A stretch of 64,000 bases of DNA from Parashewanella tropica (GCF_004358445.1 NZ_CP037951.1:1103501-1167500), one strand, 5' to 3'; shown: positions 9,880-19,359, counted from the first letter of the stretch. Made by a program: numbers and translations. The notes: a model not told the origin generated them from the sequence alone.

Positions 9880-11670
9880 GTGAACATTGGCAACAAATAT
9901 TGGCTTCCCGCTACTCTACTGTTCTCTGCTCCGGTATTTTCTCAAGTTACTTATAAAATTGATTTAACTCAGCCTGAACACCATATGGCGAAAGTTGAGG
10001 TGACTTTTCCTAAAGTGAATTCTGATGACTTGACGGTCAGCCTTCCTGTTTGGAGAACAGGTAAGTACAAAGTACTACCTACTGGCGATGGTGTTCGTAA
10101 TTTTGTCGCCAAGGATGAGGGAGGAAAGGTTTTAGATTGGGCTCGAACGGAAACGGGAACTTGGCAAGTTGAGCTAGATAAACCCTCTAAGGTTACTGTT
10201 AGCTACAACTTATATGCAAATGAATTAGGAACGCGTACTCGCCATATTAGCAGCACTCACGCTTATCTAGATGCCAGTGCGGTGTTTATGTATAGCCCTG
10301 AGTTCAGAAATGATGAATTAAACGTTGAGCTTAAAGTTCCTAAAAAGTGGAAAAGCTACTCAGGACTAGAGTCTGACGGTAAAAATGCCTTTGTTGCGCC
10401 AAATTATGATGTATTAGTTGATTCTCCGATTGAAACGGGGGTCAGTCATCACCGTAGCTTTAAAGCTGATGGCAGAAACTATGAATTGGTGATTTGGGGA
10501 GAAGGTAACTACAACATCGACCAGATTGTGACTGATCTTAAAAAGATCAGTGGACAAGCTCACCGCTGGTGGGATAACTACCCATTTAAGCGTTACGTTT
10601 ATATGGTTCACGCAACCAGTGGGGCAAGAGGTGCAACTGAGCACTTAAACTCGACCATTATTCAATTGCCTCGCTTTATGTTTAGAGAGCGTAAAGACTA
10701 CCTACGTTTTATCAGCACGGCATCTCATGAGTTTATTCATACATGGAACGTAAAAGCCTATCGTCCTGCTGAAATTGCAAAATACGATTACCAGCATCCA
10801 AAGTTAACAGAACTATTATGGTTAGCTGAAGGCTCAACCAGTTATTTTCAAAACCAACTTCTACTCACTGCTGGTGTTATGACACCAAAAGAGTATTTTG
10901 CTGATTTAGCGAAACGTATTGATAGTAACATCAAGAAACCGGGTAAGCAGGTTCAGTCTGTAGCCGAATCAAGTGCTAATGAATGGACCTCAACGGGTGG
11001 CGACTACGCTCATAACAACAGTGTGAATATTTACTCTGAAGGCTATATGGCATCTTTGGCGTTAGATATGTCGATGCTGAATGACACTGAGCTAAAACAC
11101 AGCTACCGTGACGTTCACCGTGTACTGTATCGCGATTACAAATTGCCAAAAGGCTATACCAATAATGATGTGAAACACATTATTAAAAACCTGACGGGTA
11201 AGTCGTATGAGTCATGGTGGAAGTCGCATATCAGCGAGCCTTCGACTTTAGATTTTACATCGTTACTAGCCAATGCTGGCTTGAAGCTAAAATTTGGTAA
11301 AGATAAAGTTTATTCTGGTATGAGTTTGTCATCGGGCAGTTTGAAGCTAGCAAGAGTCTCTAAAGGCAGCCCAGCATGGAAAGCAGGCATTGGTGCTGGC
11401 GATCAAATCGTTGCGATTAATGGTTTGAAAGTGACGGCTTCAGGGTTTAACAAGCGCTTAGAAGATTTTAAAGCGGGTGACAATATTGAAGTTACTGCAT
11501 TTAAAGATGACAGACTGCAAAGCTTTAAGCTTAAGTTGAGTTCTAAGCCTGAAGGTAAAGTACAAATCAAAGCCGTAGAAAAGCCAACCAAAGCGCAGAA
11601 GGCGTTTTTAAAAGCGTGGTTAGGCATTGATTGGCCGTTTGATGCTAAAGGGCAATATTTAAAAAAATAA
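9880..11670 (+). CDS. M61 family glycyl aminopeptidase with PDZ domain, secreted
   Basis: 596 residues from the GTG at 9880, preferred over an upstream TTG because AAGGAT lies seven bases before it and it gives a clean signal peptide ending FSQ. The zinc site is HEFIHTWN (His283, Glu284, His287) with the third ligand Glu317 in LAEGSTSYF; the HExxHxWNVKxxRP arrangement is diagnostic of M61. A C-terminal PDZ domain (about residues 490-560, GSPAWKAGIGAGDQIVAING) likely binds peptide ends. Expected periplasmic or outer-membrane facing peptidase removing N-terminal glycine/alanine. Single gene with a terminator after it. Confidence 0.9.
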   Translation: MNIGNKYWLPATLLFSAPVFSQVTYKIDLTQPEHHMAKVEVTFPKVNSDDLTVSLPVWRTGKYKVLPTGDGVRNFVAKDEGGKVLDWARTETGTWQVELDKPSKVTVSYNLYANELGTRTRHISSTHAYLDASAVFMYSPEFRNDELNVELKVPKKWKSYSGLESDGKNAFVAPNYDVLVDSPIETGVSHHRSFKADGRNYELVIWGEGNYNIDQIVTDLKKISGQAHRWWDNYPFKRYVYMVHATSGARGATEHLNSTIIQLPRFMFRERKDYLRFISTASHEFIHTWNVKAYRPAEIAKYDYQHPKLTELLWLAEGSTSYFQNQLLLTAGVMTPKEYFADLAKRIDSNIKKPGKQVQSVAESSANEWTSTGGDYAHNNSVNIYSEGYMASLALDMSMLNDTELKHSYRDVHRVLYRDYKLPKGYTNNDVKHIIKNLTGKSYESWWKSHISEPSTLDFTSLLANAGLKLKFGKDKVYSGMSLSSGSLKLARVSKGSPAWKAGIGAGDQIVAINGLKVTASGFNKRLEDFKAGDNIEVTAFKDDRLQSFKLKLSSKPEGKVQIKAVEKPTKAQKAFLKAWLGIDWPFDAKGQYLKK

Positions 11671-11681
11671 TAGTTTTACCA

Positions 11682-11713
11682 TTTATAAACAGCACCCATA
11701 GTGGTGCTGTTTG
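11682..11713. terminator. Bidirectional terminator-like hairpin
   Basis: AACAGCACC/GGTGCTGTT stem with a short loop, followed by TTTGTT on the plus strand and preceded by A-rich DNA, between the convergent M61 peptidase and OsmC genes. Confidence 0.7.
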
Positions 11714-11723
11714 TTCTTAGGTG

Positions 11724-12161
11724 TTATAGGCGTACAGTCACTTTACTGTTTATGCTATTGGCGATAAAACAGTTTGCATGGGCTTTATCATGCATCTTTT
11801 GTATGGTTTCTTCGTTGACTTCAATGCCTTCTACAAAGGTTACTTCTGGCTCTAATATCATCTCAGTTACTGCAAGCTTGCCTGTTTCGAGTTTTCCTAA
11901 TATTGCTTGAGCATTGTCTTGATAACTTTTTACAGGCAATCGCTTTAAATGTGCAATGGCGAGAAACGTGAGCATATGACAAGAAGAAAGCGCGGCGAGG
12001 AGACTTTCTTCAGGGTTAACCATCTCCATATTACCTTTGTATTCAGGAGCGGAAGAGGCATCTACAATCTGACCACTTCCAAATTCAATTTTATGATCTC
12101 GACTGAATTCACCTTGGTTAGATTCTTGTCGTAGCCAGTCGATTGATGCTTTAAACGTCAT
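11724..12161 (-). CDS. OsmC family peroxiredoxin-like protein
   Basis: 145 residues, the usual OsmC/Ohr length. Two conserved cysteines are visible: SSCHMLTFL (about residue 60) and HANCFIANS (about 130), the pair that reduces organic hydroperoxides in this family. Compared with true Ohr the segment between them is of the YhfA/SA0861-like OsmC type with PEExLLAALSSCH. Cytoplasmic. AGGAGC lies upstream of the ATG. Substrate not determinable from sequence. Confidence 0.85.
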   Translation of the reverse strand: MTFKASIDWLRQESNQGEFSRDHKIEFGSGQIVDASSAPEYKGNMEMVNPEESLLAALSSCHMLTFLAIAHLKRLPVKSYQDNAQAILGKLETGKLAVTEMILEPEVTFVEGIEVNEETIQKMHDKAHANCFIANSINSKVTVRL

Positions 12162-12240
12162 AGTGATGCTCCTAGGTGTAAACTGTGTTAATTTTCTGTT
12201 AGGTTTTGAGCTGAGATTAAAATGATTTTAAAGGATTCAT

Positions 12241-12486
12241 ATGCAGTATGTCGCCGTTTTTATTACCGTTGTTTTGTGGTTTGGGATAGTTATCTCACCT
12301 ACGTTAATCGGTGCCATTTTGGGAGTATTACTTGGTCAAGGTTCTGGTTTTATTGAGTTAGGTGTGACATTAGGAGCAAGTGTGGGTTTTATTGTGGGAA
12401 TATCTTGGTCTGAGAAAATAAGAAACACTACTGGTCTGATTAATTTTTGGAGCAGCTTAGTATCGGCTAGAGATAGTAAGAATTAG
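12241..12486 (+). CDS. Small two-helix membrane protein
   Basis: 81 residues, ATG preceded by AAAGGATT. Two glycine-rich hydrophobic segments (residues 5-30 and 38-56) joined by a short loop, then a polar tail of 25 residues. No recognised family. It lies upstream of hpf in the same direction, but the 120-base gap with its own regulatory sites suggests a separate transcript. Confidence 0.6.
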   Translation: MQYVAVFITVVLWFGIVISPTLIGAILGVLLGQGSGFIELGVTLGASVGFIVGISWSEKIRNTTGLINFWSSLVSARDSKN

Positions 12487-12506
12487 TCTAATCCGTTACA
12501 CATTTT

Positions 12507-12524
12507 AGGTGACCAAGATCACAT
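12507..12524. promoter_or_regulatory. CRP-like binding site upstream of hpf
   Basis: GGTGA-N6-TCACA, nine of ten positions of the CRP consensus half-sites, centred about 92 bases before the hpf start. Position and symmetry fit an activator site. Binding is inferred, not shown. Confidence 0.5.
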
Positions 12525-12548
12525 TAAGGAGGTTGGGGCGATGATATA

Positions 12549-12560
12549 ACGAACGTTCGT
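12549..12560. promoter_or_regulatory. Perfect 12-bp palindrome before hpf
   Basis: ACGAACGTTCGT reads the same on both strands and lies 47 bases before the hpf ATG. It could be an operator of an unidentified regulator; a chance palindrome of this length is possible. Confidence 0.3.
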
Positions 12561-12607
12561 ATCAACGATGGGGTCAAAGACTACATCCCCCGCAAGAAGG
12601 AAACTCT

Positions 12608-12964
12608 ATGAAAATAAATCTATCCGGTCACCACGTTGATGTTACCGATTCGGTAAGAGAACACGTAAACGAAAAGTTTTCCAAAATTTCCAATCATTTT
12701 CCTAGTCTTATTTCACTTGATATGATCATTTCCAAAGAACATGGAGAGTTCGAAGTAGAAATTAGAACGAATTACGAAGGCGCAGCAATTTCTACTACTG
12801 GTAAAGATGACGTCATGTACCCAGCCATTGCAGAGGCGGCAAAAAAATTAGATGCCGCACTCAAACACAGAAAAGGTCACTTAAAAGCCGATAGGCACCA
12901 AAAACCAAACTGTACGACTCCTGAAATTGCCCACGAATACATTCAACAAATGAAACTAACATAG
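12608..12964 (+). CDS. hpf: Ribosome hibernation promoting factor
   Basis: 118 residues, the short HPF/YfiA type without the long dimerisation domain. The beta-alpha-beta-beta-beta-alpha fold is readable: MKINLSGHHVDVTDSVREH, IISKEHGEFEVEI, a MYPAIAEAAKKLDAALKHRKGHLK helix rich in lysine that contacts 16S rRNA. It binds the small-subunit decoding region in stationary phase and inactivates ribosomes. AAGGAA precedes the ATG. The upstream CRP-like site and palindrome suggest nutrient control. A role together with RelA and PpnN in growth arrest is inference from known biology. Confidence 0.9.
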   Translation: MKINLSGHHVDVTDSVREHVNEKFSKISNHFPSLISLDMIISKEHGEFEVEIRTNYEGAAISTTGKDDVMYPAIAEAAKKLDAALKHRKGHLKADRHQKPNCTTPEIAHEYIQQMKLT

Positions 12965-12998
12965 GCGAATTAGATTAAAATCAACAGTTATTAAGCTT

Positions 12999-13559
12999 CT
13001 ATTTGCCAAGCATTTTCTTTTTTAAGCTACGTTGAGCTGGTTTATCGCCCAGCCAGATATCAAATAACGCTTTTGTAAATGCTTGGTTTTGAATATCAGC
13101 CAGTTGTTTACCGTTTTTATAAGCAACAACGTCTTGGCCTTTATTTGAAACAAAAGTAAATTGATCACCGACCTTAATACCAGAATCAAAAAGCGACATA
13201 AACTTATCAATTTGTGCTTTGATAGGTGCTACTTTACCGTCTGTTGCGTCCTCAAACCCCTCTGCAATTGCATCTTGCATTTTTTCTTGGGTGATCATGT
13301 CTGAGATAATGTTCAAGCGAATAGCAACAGGGCCTTGCTTGTATGCATTTGCATACTGAGACTGACCGTCAGGAAGGTAGAGGCTACCGACATATAAATC
13401 AAAAAAGAACTTGCTTCTAACGCCAGCGCCCTTAAGCATCATGCTCTGATCGGCAATAACTGATTGCTCAGGAACATTCACACCTTCAATGGTTTTAGCC
13501 TGAATCTGAAATGCTCCTGCTAACAGAGCAAGTGGGAGAACAAGTTTTACGATTTTCAT
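12999..13559 (-). CDS. Chalcone isomerase-like family periplasmic protein
   Basis: 186 residues with a signal peptide cleaved near QIQA (residue 21). The body matches the chalcone-isomerase-like fold seen in many Shewanella and Vibrio proteins: GAGVRSKFFFDLYVGSLYL near residue 45 and a C-terminal FTKALFDIWLGDKPAQ. The plant enzyme activity is not expected; bacterial members are thought to bind fatty-acid-like ligands. GAGG ribosome site. Single gene, leftward. Confidence 0.8.
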   Translation of the reverse strand: MKIVKLVLPLALLAGAFQIQAKTIEGVNVPEQSVIADQSMMLKGAGVRSKFFFDLYVGSLYLPDGQSQYANAYKQGPVAIRLNIISDMITQEKMQDAIAEGFEDATDGKVAPIKAQIDKFMSLFDSGIKVGDQFTFVSNKGQDVVAYKNGKQLADIQNQAFTKALFDIWLGDKPAQRSLKKKMLGK

Positions 13560-13654
13560 AGTGACCTCAAAAGGTTAAGGTTTATTAGATTTTATGCTGT
13601 TACCAAAATAGCACAACAGTTAAGGCATGTTAATCTTTCAAAAATAAACAGGCT

Positions 13655-14134
13655 CTAACCTCTATGCCCTAATTGAAACTCCCCACTTTGGTGAAACCAT
13701 ATTACTTGTTTCTGCTCACTTGAAAACAATAAGGGGCCATCATCAAAAAACAAAAAGCATTTCCAATTATTTTTGAAAGTCAGCCAATTTGTTTCAATTA
13801 AATTGTATTTGTCGTAAGCAAAATATACGCAAGTTTCATCTGGCCAGTTGATATCTTCGGCAATTAACAGAGGTAAGCCATTGTCTTGGCTATCCCATGC
13901 GGTTTGCCATGTATCAGCTTTTTTCCAACTATTGCTACGCGCTCCCCAGTCCCCTTTGGTAAATTGTTCTGAATGGTTGCTTTTGTTACTGATAAAACGA
14001 TTCCAGAGTTGCATCGAGCCCTTTTCTGTTAGGGGCTTAATGAATCGTTTTTCTTGCTCTGAAACAGGGATTTCATGATTATTAAAAATCCACTTTCGTT
14101 TATAGCGTTCAAGCGGGATGTAGCTAGCAGTCAA
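13655..14134 (-). CDS. DUF2947 family protein
   Basis: 159 residues beginning at TTG; GGAG seven bases upstream supports that start. The sequence carries the DUF2947 landmarks: YIPLERYKRKWIF at the N-terminus, a tryptophan-rich centre and LTFKNNWKCFLFFDDGPLL followed by a terminal FQLGHR. No membrane segment or signal peptide, so cytoplasmic. The family has no known function. Stands alone between the chalcone-isomerase-like gene and two pseudopilin genes. Confidence 0.8.
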   Translation of the reverse strand: MTASYIPLERYKRKWIFNNHEIPVSEQEKRFIKPLTEKGSMQLWNRFISNKSNHSEQFTKGDWGARSNSWKKADTWQTAWDSQDNGLPLLIAEDINWPDETCVYFAYDKYNLIETNWLTFKNNWKCFLFFDDGPLLFSSEQKQVIWFHQSGEFQLGHRG

Positions 14135-14215
14135 AAAAAGCTCCGTTTGGGTTAGATAGACTTCATAACGAGAGGAAGGAGTATACCCTTTTCGCTAGCC
14201 TACTTCTAATAAGAC

Positions 14216-14764
14216 TTAATTTTTGGGAGAAGCACAGGTTAGAGTGGTATTTAGGAGTTGATTACTTCCACTGGCAAAAATTTTTATGCCTTTAGCTAAA
14301 GATGCTTTGTTATCGGGGCAATATACCATGTCCGCAGAAACTTCATTTTCATCAAAAGACGAAATCAGTCCTTCAGCACTAAAAGTGATAGAAGTATATT
14401 TGAAATTGATCGTGTCGCTGTCATCAAATTTAGACAGTTGTCGTAAGGTTTTTAGGGTAGGAGAGCTGCCTGAACCACCAGAACCTGCTGCTCCCATAGT
14501 GGTGTATACGACCATTCCTCCCTTCCAGTCATTGCCGCAAGTAGAACCTATAGAGTTTGATTTTGGGCAAATGGTAATTGGACGTTGATAGCTGGTGGCT
14601 TGATTACGAGCATAAGCTAATAGTGATTGAATTTGTTTAATGTTTTGCTCGGCTCGAACTTGTTGATAAAAAGATGTTAAAGAGGGAACACCAACCGTTA
14701 ATAAAATGGCGGCTACAGCAATGGTGATCATCATTTCAACTAGGGTAAATCCATTTATTTTCAT
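14216..14764 (-). CDS. GspH/FimT family pseudopilin
   Basis: 182 residues with a class III signal: KING followed by FTLVEMMITIAVAAILL, cleaved by prepilin peptidase after the glycine, with Glu5 of the mature form conserved. The following RAEQNIKQIQSLLAYARNQA helix and a late cysteine pair are typical of GspH/FimT minor pilins. Expected in a type IV pilus or type II secretion pseudopilus tip. Lies beside a related gene, but no other pilus genes are near. Confidence 0.85.
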   Translation of the reverse strand: MKINGFTLVEMMITIAVAAILLTVGVPSLTSFYQQVRAEQNIKQIQSLLAYARNQATSYQRPITICPKSNSIGSTCGNDWKGGMVVYTTMGAAGSGGSGSSPTLKTLRQLSKFDDSDTINFKYTSITFSAEGLISSFDENEVSADMVYCPDNKASLAKGIKIFASGSNQLLNTTLTCASPKN

Positions 14765-14862
14765 TGTTGATATACTTACTGAGCAAACTACAAGTACTAC
14801 AAGTATATTCAGTTTATTGCGATTAAAACCAGAACTTGATGAAAAATTAATGCTTAATAACC

Positions 14863-15369
14863 TTATTTACAATTGACGCTTTTGGTATTCCTTCTAATTC
14901 TACCATTGAAATTTACACGTATTTGTTGAGAGGCTTCATGGTCTTTTTTACTCGGGCAATAAGTTAAGCTTCCCGCTCGACTTGCTAGAAAACCCGTTGC
15001 TGAAAATGTATAAGATGAATGTGGGCTTTTGATATGATCTGAATCATTAAAGGCGGGGATACGGTTTAGTATCACTTCATCACCGTCTTTTTTAAGGTTA
15101 CCATTATCATCAGTAAAAACGATGGCTCCTTGAATCCAATTGCTGGTACAAGTATCGTCAACTGAGGGGCAGACTTTTACTCGTCGACCTAAAGATATCG
15201 CTTGATTACGGGCGAAGTGAAAAGTATTTTGGATACGCTCGATATTACTGTCAGCACGAGTACCTTCATATAGGTTTGTTAGTGAAGGAACGCCGATTGT
15301 AAGAAGAATTGCTGCAATAGCAATAGTGATAACTAGCTCAACTAACGTTACTCCATGTCTGTATTTCAT
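14863..15369 (-). CDS. GspH/FimT family pseudopilin (paralogue)
   Basis: 168 residues with cleavage site YRHG/VTLVELVITIAIAAILL and the same TNLYEGTRADSNIERIQNTFHFARNQA helix pattern as the neighbour, so the two look like a tandem duplication that has diverged. Cysteines occur in VCPSVDDTC and near the C-terminus. AAGGATGATGG precedes the ATG. This gene is upstream of its paralogue with a 98-base gap; co-transcription is likely. Minor pilin function is inferred from the family. Confidence 0.85.
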   Translation of the reverse strand: MKYRHGVTLVELVITIAIAAILLTIGVPSLTNLYEGTRADSNIERIQNTFHFARNQAISLGRRVKVCPSVDDTCTSNWIQGAIVFTDDNGNLKKDGDEVILNRIPAFNDSDHIKSPHSSYTFSATGFLASRAGSLTYCPSKKDHEASQQIRVNFNGRIRRNTKSVNCK

Positions 15370-15463
15370 ACCATCATCCTTGATGTTAGATTTGTATGAA
15401 TTTTAACCTTTTGTGTGATGGATGAAAAGAGTGGTCTGTACCTGTATCAATATTACGAGTTAG

Positions 15464-15838
<375 letters not shown>

Positions 15839-15869
15839 TTCATAGCATCGTTTTGTTCATTAAGGGGCT

Positions 15870-17858
15870 TTAATCAACGTCTTCTAATTGTTTTAATAAA
15901 TTGGCAATAGCCTGTTCTTTTTTTACTTGTTCGACATTCTTCATTTTATTAATGACTTCAATAAGAAGTCCAACGGTAGGGTAGGTATTTTCATCGTGTT
16001 TTGATTGGAAATCAATAATCCAGTCATAAAAATAGTTGGCACAATTAGCTTCTGAGCTACTGGAGACATATCCTGAAAATTGCGCGGCGTTTCTGAATTC
16101 TATAGCACATCCGTTTAAAGGCTTGACCGCTTCAAAGAGTTTTTTACGTGTTGGGCTATGAGCTCCTTGTTTAATCTCGATATCTAAAATGTGCATAGCA
16201 GCCGTGATTTTTTGTATCGTATCTTTTTGAGTTGCCAGTATCTGTTTTAACTCTGTGATTGTAGAAGTCAGCTCCTTTACTAAGTGTGGCAGAGCTTGAT
16301 TCTGTAAAGCTTCTAACTTTGATAATAATTCAGTTTGTTCATGTTCAAGGGATTTGAGTTCTTGTCTTCGCTGCTGCAGGCCGATTAATTGCTTTGAATC
16401 TAACGGGCCTGCGGTTAAGCTCAGTTTTTTAGGGCTAGTGACCATTGCTCTTGAGCGCAACTTCTGCCACTGTGACAAGTATTCGTGGTGCTGTTCTTCC
16501 TGTACTTGCCTTTTTCTTTTTTCTTCTTTAGCTGCTAGTTGTTTTTTTAATTCAACGAGTTTTATAGATAGCTCATCATGTTGATGTTGAAGTTCCTGCG
16601 CTATCTCTTGAAGGCCCTGTTTTTTCGATATTAAATCTGCATGTTGCTGAGACAGTAATTGAAGAGACAGTTGTTTTGTTTCTATTTCTGCTTTGAATGC
16701 TTGTGGGTTACCTAAAGCAGAGCTTTCATAACCCATTGGAAGAGGGCAAAGTACTTGTCGTTGTGTTTCAGGGCTATCGAGCTTTTTGCTTAAATCATAC
16801 TCTCCAATAGCGTTGAGCGCTTGCTGTAATTTAGTTAGCGATGGGGTATTGCTCAGCCAACGATTAAGGGTGGCAATCAGACGAGTATCTATTTGGGAAT
16901 AACTATCTTCAATTACTTTCAGTGGGTCGTAAAGTATTCCAAGGTGTACACCAAAATTGAACCATTTGTGACCACAAGATTTTAGATAATAAGCTAAATT
17001 ACCTAAGTGGAAATGGATTCTGGGAGTAAATTCTTCTTCATTGTTAGAGCCTGGCACAGCGTCTGAGTGCTCTTGACTATTTTCTATTCTGCTTTCCAAT
17101 GGTAAGAGCATCTCTGTTAAAGGTATTTCTAATTGTTTTTCAAGTTTGTTTACTTCCATTAATAAGTTGTTTATAGAGTCGGAATATTGTTGAACTAAGG
17201 CCGCAGCTGAGGTGAGTTCCGTATTAATGGCCGCAATTTGCTCTTGTAACTCTGCGATTTCCTTATCTAATTGTAATGCTTGGTAAAGTAAAGAGCTTGG
17301 GGAGTCTATAGTCACTTTTCTGCAATAGCCTTGCGGCGTTTCTGACAGTAATTCAGCCTGACAGGATGGTGCTTTTAGTTTGTCTGCTGTCGTAAAATCT
17401 CCTATTTGACGTAGTGTTTTTTCTAAAAAGGCAATGCTAGTCTCACAGGTTTCAAGCCATTCAGTTAACACTTTAATAAGTTTATCGCTTGTTCTGGAAC
17501 CATCAAATTTAATGTTATCAACGAAGCTAAAAGGTAAGCCGAGGTAGATACCAAGTTCAAAGTAATTTTTCTCCAGTTTTACTGCGAATCTCAATAAAGC
17601 TTCTTTGTTAAAGTATTGAGGCCTTAGATCAGACGAAGTTCCATTTACTACTGAAAATTGTGTTGAAGAAGAGGTAGGTTTTGGAGAGTAGTGAGCCGTT
17701 GCGCTATGGAATTCATGCTGTGATTCTCTGTCTCCATCTTCGAGTTGATATTCATGAGCATGCGGTTGAGCATCAAGCTTTAACCTTCTGTCAGCAGCAG
17801 TTGGAGAGCCTTGATTGGGAATAAAGGGACTACTATCACTCGCAGTTGGTTCGAGCAT
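15870..17858 (-). CDS. Coiled-coil protein with tandem death-fold-like domains
   Basis: 662 residues from the ATG at 17858; a TTG 60 bases earlier extends the frame but neither start has a good ribosome site. Numbered from the TTG: residues 1-100 are polar and disordered-looking; 104-182 and 303-381 are two helical domains sharing the plan W/F-x2-LGxxLGL ... L-x2-WL ... L-x3-L-x2-IG, as in eukaryotic death domains; each is followed by a coiled coil (about 207-265 and 405-475). The two units repeat with a period of about 200 residues (W154/W354, G123/G323). Residues 597-682 may be a third, degenerate copy. No catalytic motif or signal peptide. Death-fold domains mediate homotypic assembly; a scaffold or host-directed effector is inference. 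It sits alone between glnB and ndh. Confidence 0.65.
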   Translation of the reverse strand: MLEPTASDSSPFIPNQGSPTAADRRLKLDAQPHAHEYQLEDGDRESQHEFHSATAHYSPKPTSSSTQFSVVNGTSSDLRPQYFNKEALLRFAVKLEKNYFELGIYLGLPFSFVDNIKFDGSRTSDKLIKVLTEWLETCETSIAFLEKTLRQIGDFTTADKLKAPSCQAELLSETPQGYCRKVTIDSPSSLLYQALQLDKEIAELQEQIAAINTELTSAAALVQQYSDSINNLLMEVNKLEKQLEIPLTEMLLPLESRIENSQEHSDAVPGSNNEEEFTPRIHFHLGNLAYYLKSCGHKWFNFGVHLGILYDPLKVIEDSYSQIDTRLIATLNRWLSNTPSLTKLQQALNAIGEYDLSKKLDSPETQRQVLCPLPMGYESSALGNPQAFKAEIETKQLSLQLLSQQHADLISKKQGLQEIAQELQHQHDELSIKLVELKKQLAAKEEKRKRQVQEEQHHEYLSQWQKLRSRAMVTSPKKLSLTAGPLDSKQLIGLQQRRQELKSLEHEQTELLSKLEALQNQALPHLVKELTSTITELKQILATQKDTIQKITAAMHILDIEIKQGAHSPTRKKLFEAVKPLNGCAIEFRNAAQFSGYVSSSSEANCANYFYDWIIDFQSKHDENTYPTVGLLIEVINKMKNVEQVKKEQAIANLLKQLEDVD

Positions 17859-18054
17859 GATGTGTTCAGTAAGCTTTTGGTTTTCCTGTAAAATAAAGGA
17901 GGAAACCCTTATAGACAAATTAATTTATATTAATCGGAAGGGTAAAAAAATACTCATCTTTCTTTCTTCTATTATCCTTACACTATCCGTTGTTTTTTGA
18001 TAAATTAAACCAATCTCAAAGGTAGGTCAGACCAATTTACCATAAGAGGCAAAT

Positions 18055-19350
18055 ATGACTGTGAAACGAATGGTGATTGTTGGTGGTGGTGCTGGTGGTT
18101 TAGCGTTGGCATCAAAGTTAGGGCGAAAATTAGGTGTACGAAAAAAGCTCGACATCTGCTTAATTGATAAGAGCCCTATTCATATATGGAAACCCAAGTT
18201 ACATGAAGTTGCGGTCGGCGCAGTCGATCGCTCACTGGATGGTTTGCTATATCGAGATCATGGGCTGAAGAATGGTTATCGATTTATGCGAGGTGAGGTG
18301 ACTGGTTGTGATGTTGACGCTAATAAACTGCAACTCGCTCCTGTTTTTGCTGAGGACGGAGAACTGTTATTAGCTGAACGAGAAGTTTCTTATGATTACT
18401 TGGTTTTTGCTTTAGGCAGTGTATCTAATACCTTCGGGACTCCTGGAGCACTAGATAACTGTATTTTGCTTGACAATCTACATAACGCTGAATTGTTTCA
18501 TCAGAAATTACTTGATGCATTATTGCAATTAAGTGAATCGGAGGACAAAAAACTCGGAATTGGTATTGTGGGTGCTGGAGCAACAGGTGTTGAACTTGCT
18601 GCCGAATTATTTCATGTCATTGATACGGTCAACGAATTCGGCTATCAAAATGTATCTGATGGCCACTTAGATGTTCATCTAATTGAAGCATCCCCTAAAA
18701 TTTTGCCTCAACTACCTGAGAGAATTAGTGCCAGAGCACAATCCCTTTTGGATCGAATTGGCGTAAAACTCCACATAGGTGTTCACGTCAAAGAGGTGAC
18801 CAAAGAGGGCTTCATCACTCATGATGGTAATCTGATCCCGTCCGATATCAAAGTATGGGCGGCTGGTGTTCAGGGGCCTGAAGTGTGTAAAAATTTCACC
18901 CAATTACCAATAACAAAGCGTAATCAAATTCAAGTTGATGAGTTCATGCGAGTAAAAGGTATAGAGAATGTCTATGCCATTGGGGACTGTGTTGAACTTG
19001 AACTCGAGGAAGGAAAATTTGCTCCACCTCGAGCGCAGGCTGCTGATCAGATGGCACATCAACTCTATAAAAATTTTGTAGGTAAGCTTAGTGGTCGTCG
19101 TGCTGAAAAAGCATTTGAATATAAAGACTATGGCTCATTAGTTTCATTAAGCCGCTTTTCTGCGGTTGGTAATTTAATGGGTAATCTAAGGTCTGGGCAG
19201 TTTTTTGTAGAAGGTCATGTTGCACGCTTAATGTATATGTCTCTATATCAGCGTCACCTTTCGAGTTTATTTGGCTACTTCTCAGCCCTTATTTATCGGA
19301 TGGCTCAAAAATTACTTCGCTGGCAAAGACCAAAGCTAAAATTACATTAG
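18055..19350 (+). CDS. ndh: NADH dehydrogenase type II
   Basis: 431 residues, a single-subunit non-proton-pumping NADH:quinone oxidoreductase of the inner membrane. FAD-binding VIVGGGAGGLALASKLG at residue 7, NAD-binding IVGAGATGVELAAEL near 185, and IGDCVELE in the C-terminal FAD contact are intact. The last 40 residues are basic and amphipathic, which serve as membrane anchor in this family. AGAGGC precedes the ATG. Monocistronic; a strong hairpin follows the stop. Confidence 0.9.
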   Translation: MTVKRMVIVGGGAGGLALASKLGRKLGVRKKLDICLIDKSPIHIWKPKLHEVAVGAVDRSLDGLLYRDHGLKNGYRFMRGEVTGCDVDANKLQLAPVFAEDGELLLAEREVSYDYLVFALGSVSNTFGTPGALDNCILLDNLHNAELFHQKLLDALLQLSESEDKKLGIGIVGAGATGVELAAELFHVIDTVNEFGYQNVSDGHLDVHLIEASPKILPQLPERISARAQSLLDRIGVKLHIGVHVKEVTKEGFITHDGNLIPSDIKVWAAGVQGPEVCKNFTQLPITKRNQIQVDEFMRVKGIENVYAIGDCVELELEEGKFAPPRAQAADQMAHQLYKNFVGKLSGRRAEKAFEYKDYGSLVSLSRFSAVGNLMGNLRSGQFFVEGHVARLMYMSLYQRHLSSLFGYFSALIYRMAQKLLRWQRPKLKLH

Positions 19351-19359
19351 TTTTTATAA

